A stretch of DNA of 64,000 nucleotides from Weissella diestrammenae (GCF_014397255.1 NZ_CP060724.1:1178001-1242000); one strand, 5' to 3'; shown: positions 18,333-28,272, counted from the stretch's first letter. Program-made: numbers and translations. Notes: generated from the sequence alone by a model not told the origin.

Positions 18333-19712
18333 ATGACTGAGCGGGAAACAAAACGAATCCCAAGTGGGTTCATCTATTTCTTTGGCGCATTTGGTGGTAT
18401 TTTGTTTGGGTATGACATTGGTGTCATGACGGGTGCGTTACCATTCCTACAACACGATTGGGCATTACATGATGCTTCAATTGTCGGTTGGATTACGTCA
18501 TCATTGATGTTGGGGGCAATTGTTGGTGGTGTCTTGGCCGGTCAGTTGTCAGATAAGTGGGGCCGACGGAAAATGATTTTGGCTGCTTCATTTGTCTTTG
18601 CATTAGGCGCAATTATGGCTGGTTTCTCACCCAATAAGGCGGTTGCATGGTTGCTAATTGCTCGAGTGTTACTAGGGTTAGCAGTTGGTGCAGCTTCAGC
18701 ATTAGTACCTTCATATATGTCTGAGATGGCGCCCGCTCGGCTACGTGGTCGCTTGTCTGGCTTAAATCAGTTGATGATTGTTTCAGGTATGTTATTGTCA
18801 TATATTATTGATTTTCTGCTAAAAGGATTACCTCATGGGATCGCATGGCGTTTGATGCTTGGTTTAGCAGCTGTACCAGCGATTATTCTGTTCTTAGGTG
18901 TTTTACGTTTACCAGAATCACCTCGATTCTTGGTGAAGTCAAAACAAATTGATGCTGCACGTCAAGTGTTGTCGTACATCCGATCAACAGATGAAATTGA
19001 GCCTGAATTAGAAGAAATTCAAGCAATGGCAACACAAGAAGCCAATGCACAATCAAACGTGACACTGGCAACCTTATTCTCAAGTAAATATCGTTATTTG
19101 GTCACCGCCGGAATTGGTGTTGCGGCTTTCCAACAGTTTATGGGTGCCAATGCGATTTTCTACTATATTCCATTAATTGTTGAAAAGGCAACCGGTCAAG
19201 CGGCTTCAGACGCATTACTTTGGCCAATTGTGCAAGGTGTTATTCTTGTCCTTGGTGCGATCTTATACATGGTGATTGCAGAAAAGTTCAAGCGTCGAAC
19301 ATTGTTAATGGTTGGTGGAACAGCGATGGCTTTGTCGTTCTTAATGCCAGCGGTATTAAATATGATAGTTGGGGCTAACCATTTCCCACCAATGATGATT
19401 GTTGTATTCTTGTCAATCTTTGTGGCGTTCTACTCATTTACTTGGGCGCCATTGACATGGGTGTTGGTTGGTGAAGTCTTCCCACTCGCAATTCGTGGCC
19501 GCGCTTCCGGATTGGCCTCATCATTTAATTGGATTGGTTCATTCTTGGTTGGTTTATTATTCCCAATCATGACCGCCAGCATGGCACAGGACGCAGTCTT
19601 TGCAATCTTTGGGGTGATTTCAATCATTGCCGTTCTCTTTGTTCGTTTCTGTGTGCCTGAAACACATGGTCGGACATTAGAGGAAATTGAGCAAGAAGGC
19701 GCTAATCGGTAA
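18333..19712 (+). CDS. araE: MFS sugar:proton symporter, probable arabinose importer
   Basis: 459 residues with 12 predicted membrane segments and sugar-porter signatures: GYDIGVMTGALPF in segment 1, DKWGRRK in loop 2-3, PESPRFLVK before the central loop and PETHGRTLEEIE at the C-terminus. It begins 9 bp after araA and closes the operon, so L-arabinose is the expected substrate (AraE/AraT role). D-xylose cannot be excluded from sequence. Confidence 0.87.
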   Translation: MTERETKRIPSGFIYFFGAFGGILFGYDIGVMTGALPFLQHDWALHDASIVGWITSSLMLGAIVGGVLAGQLSDKWGRRKMILAASFVFALGAIMAGFSPNKAVAWLLIARVLLGLAVGAASALVPSYMSEMAPARLRGRLSGLNQLMIVSGMLLSYIIDFLLKGLPHGIAWRLMLGLAAVPAIILFLGVLRLPESPRFLVKSKQIDAARQVLSYIRSTDEIEPELEEIQAMATQEANAQSNVTLATLFSSKYRYLVTAGIGVAAFQQFMGANAIFYYIPLIVEKATGQAASDALLWPIVQGVILVLGAILYMVIAEKFKRRTLLMVGGTAMALSFLMPAVLNMIVGANHFPPMMIVVFLSIFVAFYSFTWAPLTWVLVGEVFPLAIRGRASGLASSFNWIGSFLVGLLFPIMTASMAQDAVFAIFGVISIIAVLFVRFCVPETHGRTLEEIEQEGANR

Positions 19713-19722
19713 AGTTCAAAAT

Positions 19723-19758
19723 AAAAATGACGCATGTTCTGACATGCGTCATTTTTGT
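19723..19758 (+). terminator. ara operon terminator (bidirectional)
   Basis: A perfect 14-15 bp stem, AAAAATGACGCATGT with ACATGCGTCATTTTT, loop TCTG. Confidence 0.93.
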
Positions 19759-19808
19759 GGCATAATAAAATAATACAAAAATATAATTAAGCAGGGGGAA
19801 AAGATAGT

Positions 19809-20657
19809 ATGTTAACAGCTGAAGATTTTTATCAGTTAGCAGATGGTAATCAGATGCCAAAACTTGGACTTGGTATGTATAAAGTAACAGACGAATCAAC
19901 GATTCAAACACTTGTTGCTGGTGCTTACCAGGCTGGCTACCGTTTATTTGATACGGCTCAAATGTATCAAAATGAAGCAATGATGGGACGTGCCTTTCAA
20001 AACGCTGGTTTAGCACGTCAATCAATTTTTGTGACAACAAAAATTGCTGAGGAGAACCAAGGTTATGATGCAACCCTACGTTCATTAGAATCATCGTTAA
20101 AAGCCTTACAGATGGATTATGTGGATTTATTACTTGTTCATTGGCCTTTGCATCAACATTTTTTTGACACTTGGCGCGCATTTGAACGAGCCAAAGCTGA
20201 AGGTATGGTTCGGTCGATTGGGGTCTCGAATTATGGACAAATCCATTTGCAATACTTAGCAACTCAGGCCAATGAAATGCCAGTTGTTAATCAAATTGAA
20301 GTTCATCCATATCTTGGGCAAAAAGCGATTCAAGCATATCATCAAGAAAACCAAATTGTGACGCAGGCATGGGCGCCACTAGGTCGTGGTGGTGAATTAA
20401 ATGATCCTTTGGTTCAACGTTTGGCCACACAATACGGAAAAAGTCCGGCGCAAATTGTGATTCGGTGGCATTTACAAAATGGGACGGCTTTGATTCCAAA
20501 GTCAAGTCAAGTCGAGCGCGTGCAGGCTAATATTGACGTGTTTGATTTTGAATTGGCACCCGAGGATGTCAATGCGCTTTATGGTTTGGAACGTTATACA
20601 CGTATCAGTCAGGAACCAGAGTTGGTTTATGAGCGCGGCGCCCAGTATCCACATTAA
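19809..20657 (+). CDS. aldo/keto reductase
   Basis: 282 residues, an NADPH-dependent AKR of the 2,5-diketo-gluconate reductase/YtbE class. The catalytic tetrad is D48, Y53, K78 and H111 (DTAQMY, TTKIA, LVHWPL). IPKSSQVERVQAN near the C-terminus is the NADP-binding stretch. AGGGGGAAA is the ribosome site. It is flanked by terminators and stands alone; being next to the ara operon does not prove a role in sugar metabolism. The physiological substrate is unknown. Confidence 0.88.
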   Translation: MLTAEDFYQLADGNQMPKLGLGMYKVTDESTIQTLVAGAYQAGYRLFDTAQMYQNEAMMGRAFQNAGLARQSIFVTTKIAEENQGYDATLRSLESSLKALQMDYVDLLLVHWPLHQHFFDTWRAFERAKAEGMVRSIGVSNYGQIHLQYLATQANEMPVVNQIEVHPYLGQKAIQAYHQENQIVTQAWAPLGRGGELNDPLVQRLATQYGKSPAQIVIRWHLQNGTALIPKSSQVERVQANIDVFDFELAPEDVNALYGLERYTRISQEPELVYERGAQYPH

Positions 20658-20673
20658 CAAATAAAACAAATTC

Positions 20674-20713
20674 GCCCTATCAGGTAATGCCACTTGGCCT
20701 GATAGGGCTTTTA
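20674..20713 (+). terminator. terminator shared by the AKR gene and lysC
   Basis: GCCCTATCAGG and CCTGATAGGGC form an 11-bp stem followed by TTTT. On the opposite strand it lies 41 bp beyond the lysC stop, so it may serve both genes. Confidence 0.88.
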
Positions 20714-20753
20714 TGATGTTGATTTGTTTGTCATAGCAAATTAATATGACTTG

Positions 20754-22118
20754 TTATTGACCAAAAAAATGATAATAAATAGTTTGCACTGCGAGCTGTG
20801 CTTGATTTACGGGTAAGCCTAGCATGACTGATATACGAGAGGCACCCTGATTGATCATACTAATTTTGATGTTGTTCTGGCTGAGGGGGGTCAAAATGTC
20901 ATTGATAATATGTGGATTGTTAGCCATACCTTCACCAACAACCATGATGACGGCATAATCGTCATACCATTCAAGAATATCAGGGTGTAGTTCCCGTGCA
21001 ATGTCAGCACGCATTGCGGCAAATTGTGCGGGTGAAGAAAGTTGCTTATCAAAGATAATTGATAAATCATCAATCCCGGTAGGCATATGTTCGTAAGAAA
21101 TATGATGACGATAGAGAATGTTGAGTAGTTTTAAGGTGAAGCCGATTTCTGAATTCAGTAAATAGCGATGAGTGTAGAGTGCGGCGAATCTGGTATCGCT
21201 TGCGATGCCAGTGATGGGAAGAAGTGATAAATCATTGGTTCGTTGAGGCACAATGAGGGTGCCATCGGCATCGGGTGCGTTGGTGTTTTTAATTTGAATG
21301 GGAATACTATCTTGAATCACTGGCACAATGGCTTCATCACTTAAAACCGAAAAACCTGCGTAGGCTAATTCGCGCATTTCCCGATAAGTCAGATGATTGA
21401 TTGGCATTGGGTGTGACACGATTTTTGGACTGGCAATAAAAATTGAGGAGACATCTGTAAAATTTTCGTAAAGGGTTGGTTTTAGTCCGTGGGATAAAAT
21501 GGCACCGGTAATATCAGAACCACCACGTTTAAATGTCGTCATATAGCCTTGATCATCATAAGCAAAAAAACCAGGTACAACGATAATTTCTTGAGGATCA
21601 AGCGTCAACCATGCCATTTGCTGATATGAGCGTGGATCTAAGGTGGCAGCTAAAGGGCTACCGGTTGTTTGTAGCCCCAGTGCTTTTGGAGACATGAAGC
21701 GGGCGTGGCAACCGATATGATTGAGGATTTGAGTGATGACCATTGCGTTTAAATATTCACCATGACCGATGAATGCTGCATATAAATAATCAAAATTAGG
21801 ATAATGTTGCTGTTTGAGAGCGATTAATTTTTTATTGAGTGTTAGTTTCAATTCGGTTGTCTCTATTTTGAAATAATGAGCAATTTCTAAGTAACGGTTG
21901 ACGATTGTTTGAATTATATGAGAATCTTCTGCACCCGCGAGCACAATTTTTGCAAATGAGAGCATTAAATCGGTCACTTTTTGATCATTTGAAAAACGTT
22001 TACCAGGAGCCGACACTACCATGACTTGCCGTGATGAGTCAGCCTGCATAATACGGATTACTTTTTCTAACTGTGCCCCGTTTGCTAAAGAAGTACCGCC
22101 AAATTTCACTACTTTCAT
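20754..22118 (-). CDS. lysC: aspartate kinase
   Basis: 454 residues in the single-chain aspartokinase III (YclM-like) class, starting MKVVKFGGTSLANG, with FKRGGSDITGAIL in the kinase domain and two ACT-type segments at the C-terminus. The ATG (22118) follows GGAGG on the minus strand. It phosphorylates aspartate, the committed step for lysine, threonine, methionine and diaminopimelate. It diverges from the alr-lysA-dap operon, which supplies the rest of the lysine branch. The ACT domains predict feedback inhibition by an amino acid, probably lysine. Confidence 0.92.
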   Translation of the reverse strand: MKVVKFGGTSLANGAQLEKVIRIMQADSSRQVMVVSAPGKRFSNDQKVTDLMLSFAKIVLAGAEDSHIIQTIVNRYLEIAHYFKIETTELKLTLNKKLIALKQQHYPNFDYLYAAFIGHGEYLNAMVITQILNHIGCHARFMSPKALGLQTTGSPLAATLDPRSYQQMAWLTLDPQEIIVVPGFFAYDDQGYMTTFKRGGSDITGAILSHGLKPTLYENFTDVSSIFIASPKIVSHPMPINHLTYREMRELAYAGFSVLSDEAIVPVIQDSIPIQIKNTNAPDADGTLIVPQRTNDLSLLPITGIASDTRFAALYTHRYLLNSEIGFTLKLLNILYRHHISYEHMPTGIDDLSIIFDKQLSSPAQFAAMRADIARELHPDILEWYDDYAVIMVVGEGMANNPHIINDILTPLSQNNIKISMINQGASRISVMLGLPVNQAQLAVQTIYYHFFGQ

Positions 22119-22150
22119 CAATCAATTCCTCCAACCGTCAGTGTGCCTTT

Positions 22151-22210
22151 ATTTAATCGGAAACCGTTGGTCTTGTCAAGGTTGACAATATCTTCAAAAA
22201 CTAACAGAAT
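22151..22210. promoter_or_regulatory. back-to-back divergent promoters of lysC and the alr-lysA-dap operon
   Basis: TTGTCAAGGTTGACAA (22173-22188) is a 7-bp inverted repeat with a 2-bp centre. It contains two consensus -35 elements pointing apart. To the right: TTGACA (22182-22187), 17 bp, CAGAAT (22205-22210). To the left on the minus strand: TTGACA (22179-22174), 17 bp, TTAAAT (22156-22151). RNA polymerase could hardly occupy both at once. No lysine riboswitch fits in this 160-bp gap. Confidence 0.65.
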
Positions 22211-22283
22211 GAAAGACATAAAAAAATTAGAATTATCTGAGATAATAACTCATAGGTTTGAGGATGACATGGGGGAATAAGTG

Positions 22284-23396
22284 ATGGTAGTTGCAAATAC
22301 ACGGCCGACACGCTTGAAAATTTCACAGCAGGCAATTTTGCATAATATACAGGCTGTGCGGAATCAAACGCAAGCCAAACAAATCTTTTTAGCAGTTAAG
22401 GCAAATGCTTATGGCTTGGGTCTGTTAGAGATGGCCAAAGGTGCGGTTGCAAGTGGGATTGATGGGTTGTGTGTAGCCGTATTAGATGAAGCGTTGGCAT
22501 TACGGGCAGCAGGGATTAATGTCCCTATCCTTGTTATGGGGATTGTGCCAGTTCAATATGCCGTTGAAATGGCAAAACAACACATTATGGCCACGGTGAG
22601 TGATGTGAGTTGGCTAGTTGCGGCACAAAAATTATTAAATGGTGATGGGCCATTGTTAGTGAACATTGCAGTTGATACTGGTATGGGTCGGATTGGTTTT
22701 CGTTCAAGAGCTGAATTGATTCAAGCGATTGAATTGATTCATTCAGCACCAGAACAATTGACATATCAGGCAATTATGACTCATTTTTCGGATGCTGACG
22801 TTGCCGATGATCAATATTTCAAACAACAACTACAGGTTTGGCATGCATTGACTGATTCAATTGAAATGCCACCCATGGTCCATTTAGCTAATTCTGGTGC
22901 GGCAATCTATCATACACATGAATTGTCGACTGAAATGGTCCGAGTGGGTTCAGTGATTTATGGGTTAGAGCCCTCACGTGGTGAAATTAAGGCGTACGAT
23001 TATTTGCAACCAGTTTTAACTTTAGAAAGCGAGCTTGTTTTTTGTAAACAAATGCCTGAAGGAGCAGGTATTTCGTATGGTCATCGGTATCTAACAAAGG
23101 CTGGTGATTGGATTGGCACGGTGCCGATTGGGTATGGTGATGGTCTTAATCCTGGCTTAAGTGGTTATTCGGTTTTAGTAAACGGTGTTGAGGCAAAAAT
23201 TGTTGGTCAAATTGCAATGGATCAGTTAATGATTTTATTACCGAAAGATATGCCGATTGGATCGACAGTGACATTTATTGGTAAAAATGGTGATTTGGAA
23301 CGGACGATTGAAGATATGGCCTTGTATACTGACATTGATCCTTGGTACTTAACAACGGCTTTTCAGGCACGCTTAACACGCCAGCTTGTAGAATAG
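22284..23396 (+). CDS. alr: alanine racemase (PLP, alanine-racemase fold)
   Basis: 370 residues with the exact landmarks of Geobacillus alanine racemase: K39 carries PLP (AVKANAYGLG) and Y265 is the second base (GISYGHRY). It would interconvert L- and D-alanine for peptidoglycan. The start at 22284 is taken because GGGGGAATAA fits it best; a GTG three bases up is possible. Unusually, it is first gene of the lysine/DAP operon, 8 bp before lysA. A role on another amino acid is possible but nothing in the active site demands it. Confidence 0.88.
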   Translation: MVVANTRPTRLKISQQAILHNIQAVRNQTQAKQIFLAVKANAYGLGLLEMAKGAVASGIDGLCVAVLDEALALRAAGINVPILVMGIVPVQYAVEMAKQHIMATVSDVSWLVAAQKLLNGDGPLLVNIAVDTGMGRIGFRSRAELIQAIELIHSAPEQLTYQAIMTHFSDADVADDQYFKQQLQVWHALTDSIEMPPMVHLANSGAAIYHTHELSTEMVRVGSVIYGLEPSRGEIKAYDYLQPVLTLESELVFCKQMPEGAGISYGHRYLTKAGDWIGTVPIGYGDGLNPGLSGYSVLVNGVEAKIVGQIAMDQLMILLPKDMPIGSTVTFIGKNGDLERTIEDMALYTDIDPWYLTTAFQARLTRQLVE

Positions 23397-23404
23397 GAGA
23401 CGAT

Positions 23405-24691
23405 ATGCAACAAACTTTTGATGTTGATGATACGGGCGAATTGGTGATTGGTGGGTTACGCGCAACAGACTTAGCAGCACAGTATCAAACGCCATTATAT
23501 GTTTATGATGTGTCAAAGATACGACAAGCCATGCGTGATTTTAAACAAATTTTCATTGAAAAAGATGTTGATGCAGTTGTGAGTTATGCGTCAAAAGCTT
23601 TCGCCACGACGGCCATTTATGAAATTGCGAAATCTGAGGGCATCCACCTTGATGTGGTTTCTGGTGGGGAAATCGTGACTGCACAAAATGCCGGTTTTCC
23701 ATTGGCAAATGTGTCATTTAATGGTAATAATAAATCGCTGGCTGAATTACGCTTGGCCCTTGATGCTGGGGTTGGCACAATTATTGTGGATAATTATCAT
23801 GAACTGGAAATGTTAATGACTGAGTTAACAGCGCGTGAACAAAAACAGAATATTTTGTTGCGAATTACGCCTGGTATTGAAGCTCATACACATGAATATA
23901 TTCAAACGGGTCAAACTGATTCGAAATTTGGATTTGATGTTGATAGTGGTCAAGCGCAAGCTGCTTATCAGGCGGCAAGTCGACATCCCTATATCAATGT
24001 CTTAGGTATTCATGCGCATATTGGTTCACAAATTTTTGAAGTTAATGGCTTTGTTGCACTTGCTACACGTTTGGTTGAGATTACGCAAAGTTGGTCATTT
24101 GTACCTCAGGTGATTAATACTGGTGGTGGTTTTGGCATTCGATATACTGATGAGGATTCGCCACGACCAATGAGCGAAATGTTGTCAGCAATTATTGAAA
24201 CGATTAAAACTACGACGGCCGAGTTGGACATGCCAATGCCACAGATTTGGATTGAACCGGGGCGAGCGATTGTGGGTGAAGCAGGAATAACCTTGTATGA
24301 AGTTGGTGCCAGAAAAGATATTGAAGGGCTACGGTCGTATCTATCTGTCAATGGTGGTATGGGGGACAATATCCGACCGGCATTATATGCGGCAAAATAT
24401 GAAGCGATTTTGGCAAAGCAACCATTGGCACCACTTCAACAAACGGTTCGGATTGCCGGAAAGTACTGTGAGTCAGGTGATATTTTAGTGGCATCTCAAG
24501 TACTTCCTGAAACGCATTCAGGGGATATTATCGCCATGCTTGCCACGGGTGCGTATGGCTATTCAATGGCATCAAATTACAATCGTCAGCCGATACCTGC
24601 TGTAGTCTTTGTCGAGAATGGTCGGGCACAGTTGGTGGTTGAACGACAAGATGCTGCTGATTTACTTCGCTATGATCATCATTATCAATAG
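23405..24691 (+). CDS. lysA: diaminopimelate decarboxylase
   Basis: 428 residues of the fold-III PLP decarboxylase family. K64 (YASKAFAT) binds PLP, GGGFGIRY holds the phosphate and C355 (GKYCESGDIL) is the catalytic cysteine contributed across the dimer. ATG 23405 is chosen because GGAG lies 5 bases upstream; the open frame from 23342 would overlap alr by 55 bp. It makes L-lysine from meso-DAP, the last step of the pathway. Confidence 0.94.
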   Translation: MQQTFDVDDTGELVIGGLRATDLAAQYQTPLYVYDVSKIRQAMRDFKQIFIEKDVDAVVSYASKAFATTAIYEIAKSEGIHLDVVSGGEIVTAQNAGFPLANVSFNGNNKSLAELRLALDAGVGTIIVDNYHELEMLMTELTAREQKQNILLRITPGIEAHTHEYIQTGQTDSKFGFDVDSGQAQAAYQAASRHPYINVLGIHAHIGSQIFEVNGFVALATRLVEITQSWSFVPQVINTGGGFGIRYTDEDSPRPMSEMLSAIIETIKTTTAELDMPMPQIWIEPGRAIVGEAGITLYEVGARKDIEGLRSYLSVNGGMGDNIRPALYAAKYEAILAKQPLAPLQQTVRIAGKYCESGDILVASQVLPETHSGDIIAMLATGAYGYSMASNYNRQPIPAVVFVENGRAQLVVERQDAADLLRYDHHYQ

Positions 24692-24705
24692 CGATTGCGA
24701 GGCTG

Positions 24706-24731
24706 TGCACTAACAATTTAGTGCATTTTTA
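24706..24731 (+). terminator. terminator-like hairpin between lysA and dapH
   Basis: TGCACTAA (24706-24713) pairs with TTAGTGCA (24718-24725) around CAAT and runs into five T. It may cut expression between alr-lysA and the dap genes, or act as an attenuator; no new promoter is obvious after it. Confidence 0.65.
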
Positions 24732-24758
24732 ATACACAAAAGTTTAAGGAGTGGTGAC

Positions 24759-25468
24759 ATGACAGAGATGAATGCTGAAAATATGATTGATTATATTGCA
24801 AATGTAAAAAAAAAGACACCGGTAAAAGTGAATATTGCTGGTGATTTAGCACAATTAGTTATCCCAGACACCATTGAAGCATTTATTGAAACCAAGACCG
24901 GCATCCTTTATGGCGATTATGCCGAAATAAAAGCGTTCGTTGACGCAGAAGATTCGATTGAACGCAGTCACTATGAACTGGTAGCGCGTCATTCCGCTGT
25001 GCCACTGTTAGATTATCGAGATGTCAATGCACGGATTGAACCGGGCGCGATTATCCGGGCACACGTTAAAATCGGGAGTCAATCAGTTATCATGATGGGG
25101 GCAATTATCAATATTGGTGCTGAAATAGGTGAGGGCAGCATGATTGATATGGGGCTGTGTTAGGTGGTCGAGCGATTGTTGGGAAGCGATCACATATTGG
25201 CGCCGGTGCGGTTTTAGCTGGTGTGATTGAGCTAGCTTCTGCAAAGCCAGTGATTGTGGCTGATGATGTTTTAATTGGTGCCAATGCGGTTGTGATTGAA
25301 GGTGTGCAAATTGGGCAGGGGGCTGTCGTAGCAGCAGGTGCGATTGTAACCAAAGACGTTGCGCCATACACAGTCGTTGCGGGGGTGCCAGCGAAAGTCA
25401 TTAAGGCGATTGATGCCAAAACAATGGGAAAAACCGCACTAGTTGCAGCATTACGTCAATTAGATTAA
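24759..25468 (+). pseudogene. dapH: tetrahydrodipicolinate N-acetyltransferase, one-base frameshift
   Basis: The first frame (24759-25163) gives the N-terminal domain and the beginning of a left-handed beta helix, ending [12 protein letters not shown]. The second frame (from about 25157) continues it as [21 protein letters not shown] with hexapeptide repeats to a normal C-terminus. Adding one G to the GGGG at 25151-25154 restores [14 protein letters not shown] and a protein of about 236 residues, the usual DapH length. The enzyme acetylates tetrahydrodipicolinate in the acetylated DAP branch. The lesion may be a sequencing error or a real loss. Confidence 0.88.
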
Positions 25469-25502
25469 AGCTGGTATTTAGTTGAGAAAGAGGGTGTTTG
25501 GA

Positions 25503-26663
25503 ATGGTATATCAAGAAGAAAAATTGATTGAAATAAGGCGTGAATTACACCAAATTCCCGAATTGGGGATGCAAGAATTTAAAACGCATGAGTATTTAAT
25601 GACATGTATTGAACAATTGAATCAACAATGGCTAACTATCAAACAAATTCCGGATGTACCAACCGCAATCATGGTGAGACTACAAGGATATGCGCCGGAT
25701 AAGACTATTGGTTGGCGATCTGATATGGACGGCCTACCAGTTTTAGAAGCAACTCAACTACCATTTGCCTCACAACATATTGGTCAGATGCATGCGTGTG
25801 GTCATGATATGCATATGGCCATTGCAATGGGAATTTTAGCTCATTTTGCTGATAATCAACCACGTGATAATATGGTGTTCTTTTTCCAACCAGCTGAAGA
25901 AACAATTGGTGGTGGCATTAAAGTCTATGAGGCTGGCGTATTTCAAGGTATTTGGCAACCGGATGAATTTTATGCTTTTCACGATCAACCAGCGTTAGCA
26001 ACTGGTGTGTTATCTACTCGTCAAGGCACTTTGTTTGCGGCAGCAGCTGAGGTTCGTTTTACAATAAGCGGGCGAGGATCACATGCAGCTTATCCACAAA
26101 AAGGTTTAGATGCAATTGTTGCTGGAAGTGCACTTGTGACGCAATTACAGACAATCGTTTCAAGAAGTTTGGATCCAGTGCATAACGGGGTCATCACGAT
26201 TGGTACTTTTCAGGCTGGTGAAGCGGGTAATATCATTGCGAATCAAGCTGTTTTGACTGGCACGATTCGGACGTTGAGACAATCTGACATTGAAGTGATG
26301 TTTAAGCGGGTACAAGAAATTGCAAAGGGCGTTGCGACCATGTTTGCAGTTGAAGTCTTAGTCGAAATCGAACAAAGTGGTTATCTTGCAGTTGAAAATG
26401 ATACTGAGTTGGTAAATGATTTTATAAGATTTATGGCGCAAAGTTCGTTTGAATTTGAAGTCGCGGAGCCAGCAATGACTGGTGAAGACTTTGGCTTTCT
26501 AATGTCAAAGTTTAAAGGCATGATGTTTTGGTTGGGTGTAGGTGATATGGCGCATCCATTGCACCATGCGAAAATGACGCCTGATGAATCAGCTTTAAAG
26601 ATTGGCGTTGATGCCAGTGTTGCATTTCTAGCACATCGAATGGAGAGCAAATCGTATGTATGA
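25503..26663 (+). CDS. N-acetyl-diaminopimelate deacetylase (M20 peptidase family)
   Basis: 386 residues of the M20D amidohydrolase family. Metal ligand H101 lies in ACGHDMHMA and FQPAEE follows near residue 137; a dimerisation domain occupies roughly 175-290. The ATG at 25503 is preferred to the TTG at 25482 since AGAGGG then acts as ribosome site. It follows dapH and overlaps dapA by 8 bp, so removal of the acetyl group from N-acetyl-LL-DAP (YkuR-type) is the likely reaction and not hippurate hydrolysis. Confidence 0.88.
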   Translation: MVYQEEKLIEIRRELHQIPELGMQEFKTHEYLMTCIEQLNQQWLTIKQIPDVPTAIMVRLQGYAPDKTIGWRSDMDGLPVLEATQLPFASQHIGQMHACGHDMHMAIAMGILAHFADNQPRDNMVFFFQPAEETIGGGIKVYEAGVFQGIWQPDEFYAFHDQPALATGVLSTRQGTLFAAAAEVRFTISGRGSHAAYPQKGLDAIVAGSALVTQLQTIVSRSLDPVHNGVITIGTFQAGEAGNIIANQAVLTGTIRTLRQSDIEVMFKRVQEIAKGVATMFAVEVLVEIEQSGYLAVENDTELVNDFIRFMAQSSFEFEVAEPAMTGEDFGFLMSKFKGMMFWLGVGDMAHPLHHAKMTPDESALKIGVDASVAFLAHRMESKSYV

Positions 26664-27534
26664 TGACATTGAATTAGTGACAGCGATTATCACACCATTC
26701 ACTACGGACAAAGCCATTGATTATCCAGCGTTAGACCGATTAACCGATCGACTATTGGCGACTGGTACACAGGCCTTCGTGGTTGGTGGTACGACGGGTG
26801 AAGCACCGACGCTTAGTGATGCAGAAAAGATTGCACTATACACTCATTTTGCGACATATGTTGCTAAACGTGGATTAGTGATTGCAAATGTCGGTGACAA
26901 TGACACGAGGCATTCAATGGTATTGGCAAAGGCGGTCAGTCAAATTTCAGGCGTTGATGCATTGTTAGCAGTGACGCCTTATTACAATAAGCCATCACAG
27001 GCTGGTATGATTGCTCATTTTGAAGCCATTGCCGATGCTTCAGCTGTACCTTTGATGTTGTATAACATTCCAGGACGCTCAGCTGTTGGACTAACGAATG
27101 AATCAATTTTGACATTAGCAAAACATTCAAATATCAATGCGGTTAAACAGGTGACGACATTAGATGACATTGCGTTCTTAGTGGCACAGACACCCGATGA
27201 TTTTTATATTTATACCGGAGAAGATGCACAAACATTAGGCGCGCGGGTTGTTGGCGCCAATGGCACAATTTCGGTAGCAAGTCATTTATATGGCTTGGAA
27301 ATGCGCCAATTATTTCAAGCGTTAGATAATGGTGATATTGAAAAAGCTGGTGCGCTTCAGCGGTTGTTGATGCCTAAAATGAATGCTTTATTTGCATGGC
27401 CGTCACCCGCACCAGTTAAAGCCATCTTGGGCTTGCGGGGTGATATCATCAATCAAACACGATTGCCGATTTTACCAATGAACGCAGATGAAACACAACA
27501 ACTTGTGACTTTGTTAGGAGAAACGCATGATTAA
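26656..27534 (+). CDS. dapA: 4-hydroxy-tetrahydrodipicolinate synthase
   Basis: 292 residues, a standard DapA. K164 in AVKQVT forms the Schiff base with pyruvate and Y136 in LYNIPGRS is the catalytic tyrosine; GGTTGEAPTL binds the substrate. It condenses pyruvate and aspartate semialdehyde. The gene overlaps both neighbours by 8 bp (deacetylase before, dapB after), a sign of tight translational coupling. Confidence 0.95.
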   Translation: MYDDIELVTAIITPFTTDKAIDYPALDRLTDRLLATGTQAFVVGGTTGEAPTLSDAEKIALYTHFATYVAKRGLVIANVGDNDTRHSMVLAKAVSQISGVDALLAVTPYYNKPSQAGMIAHFEAIADASAVPLMLYNIPGRSAVGLTNESILTLAKHSNINAVKQVTTLDDIAFLVAQTPDDFYIYTGEDAQTLGARVVGANGTISVASHLYGLEMRQLFQALDNGDIEKAGALQRLLMPKMNALFAWPSPAPVKAILGLRGDIINQTRLPILPMNADETQQLVTLLGETHD

Positions 27535-28272
27535 AGTAATCGTAGCCGGTGGTTTTGGTAAACTTGGCAGTTCAATTGTTGAGGCTTTAGAAAAACGGCC
27601 TGATATCATGCTTGTGGGCATTCTTTCTCAAACTAAACGTGTAACAGAGGTGCCGGTTTTTACAACACTGGAGCAAATTGATGTTAGTGCCGATGTTTGG
27701 CTTGATGTAAGTGTACCAGAGGCTGCGATTGAAAACGCAAAATTTGCTCTGACGCACCAAATGCATGTTGTAGTTGGCACAAGCGGTGTCGATTATGATG
27801 TTTGGCAACAAGCTTTAGCCGATTTAGTTACTGTCCATGAGCGTGCGGTGTTGATTGTGCCGAATTTTTCGTTGTCGGCAGTTTTGTTAATGCAATTTGC
27901 AAAACAAGCTGCTCAGTATTATGCAGATGTCGAAATTATGGAAATTCATGATGTCAATAAAAAGGATGCACCGAGTGGAACAGCTAAAGCGACAGCACAA
28001 ATGATTGCCGACGTTCAAAAGCTAACATACCAAACAAAACCAGTGCAGACATCAGTCGCTCGGGAGAAAATATTGCGGGAATTCCGGTGCATGCTTTGCG
28101 CTTACCAGGATATGTTGCCGAAGAAACAGTGATTTTTAGCAATTCTGGTGAATCCTTGCAACTTAAACAAACGAGCTTTTCGCGCGAATCCTTTGTTCCT
28201 GGTGTTTTGAAAGCCATTCAAGGCGTCAATCAATTAACTGGTATTCAACTAGGACTAGAACACGTGCTGTGA
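27527..28272 (+). pseudogene. dapB: 4-hydroxy-tetrahydrodipicolinate reductase, one-base frameshift
   Basis: The first frame (27527-28132) has the Rossmann start VIVAGGFGKLGSSIVE, VPNFSLSAVLLMQ and the catalytic HDVNKKDAPSGTAK. It then falls into nonsense at about 28062. The second frame continues IPVHALRLPGYVAEETVIF, the conserved C-terminal part. One extra G in the GGG at 28062-28064 gives SVARGENIAGIPVHALRLPG and a protein of about 248 residues. It reduces the DapA product with NAD(P)H. Whether this is base-calling error or decay is open. Confidence 0.88.

Noticed and set aside
22122-22283. Possible lysine riboswitch before the lysine operon
   Set aside because: The divergent gap is only about 160 bp and both promoters use most of it; no L-box conserved blocks seen.
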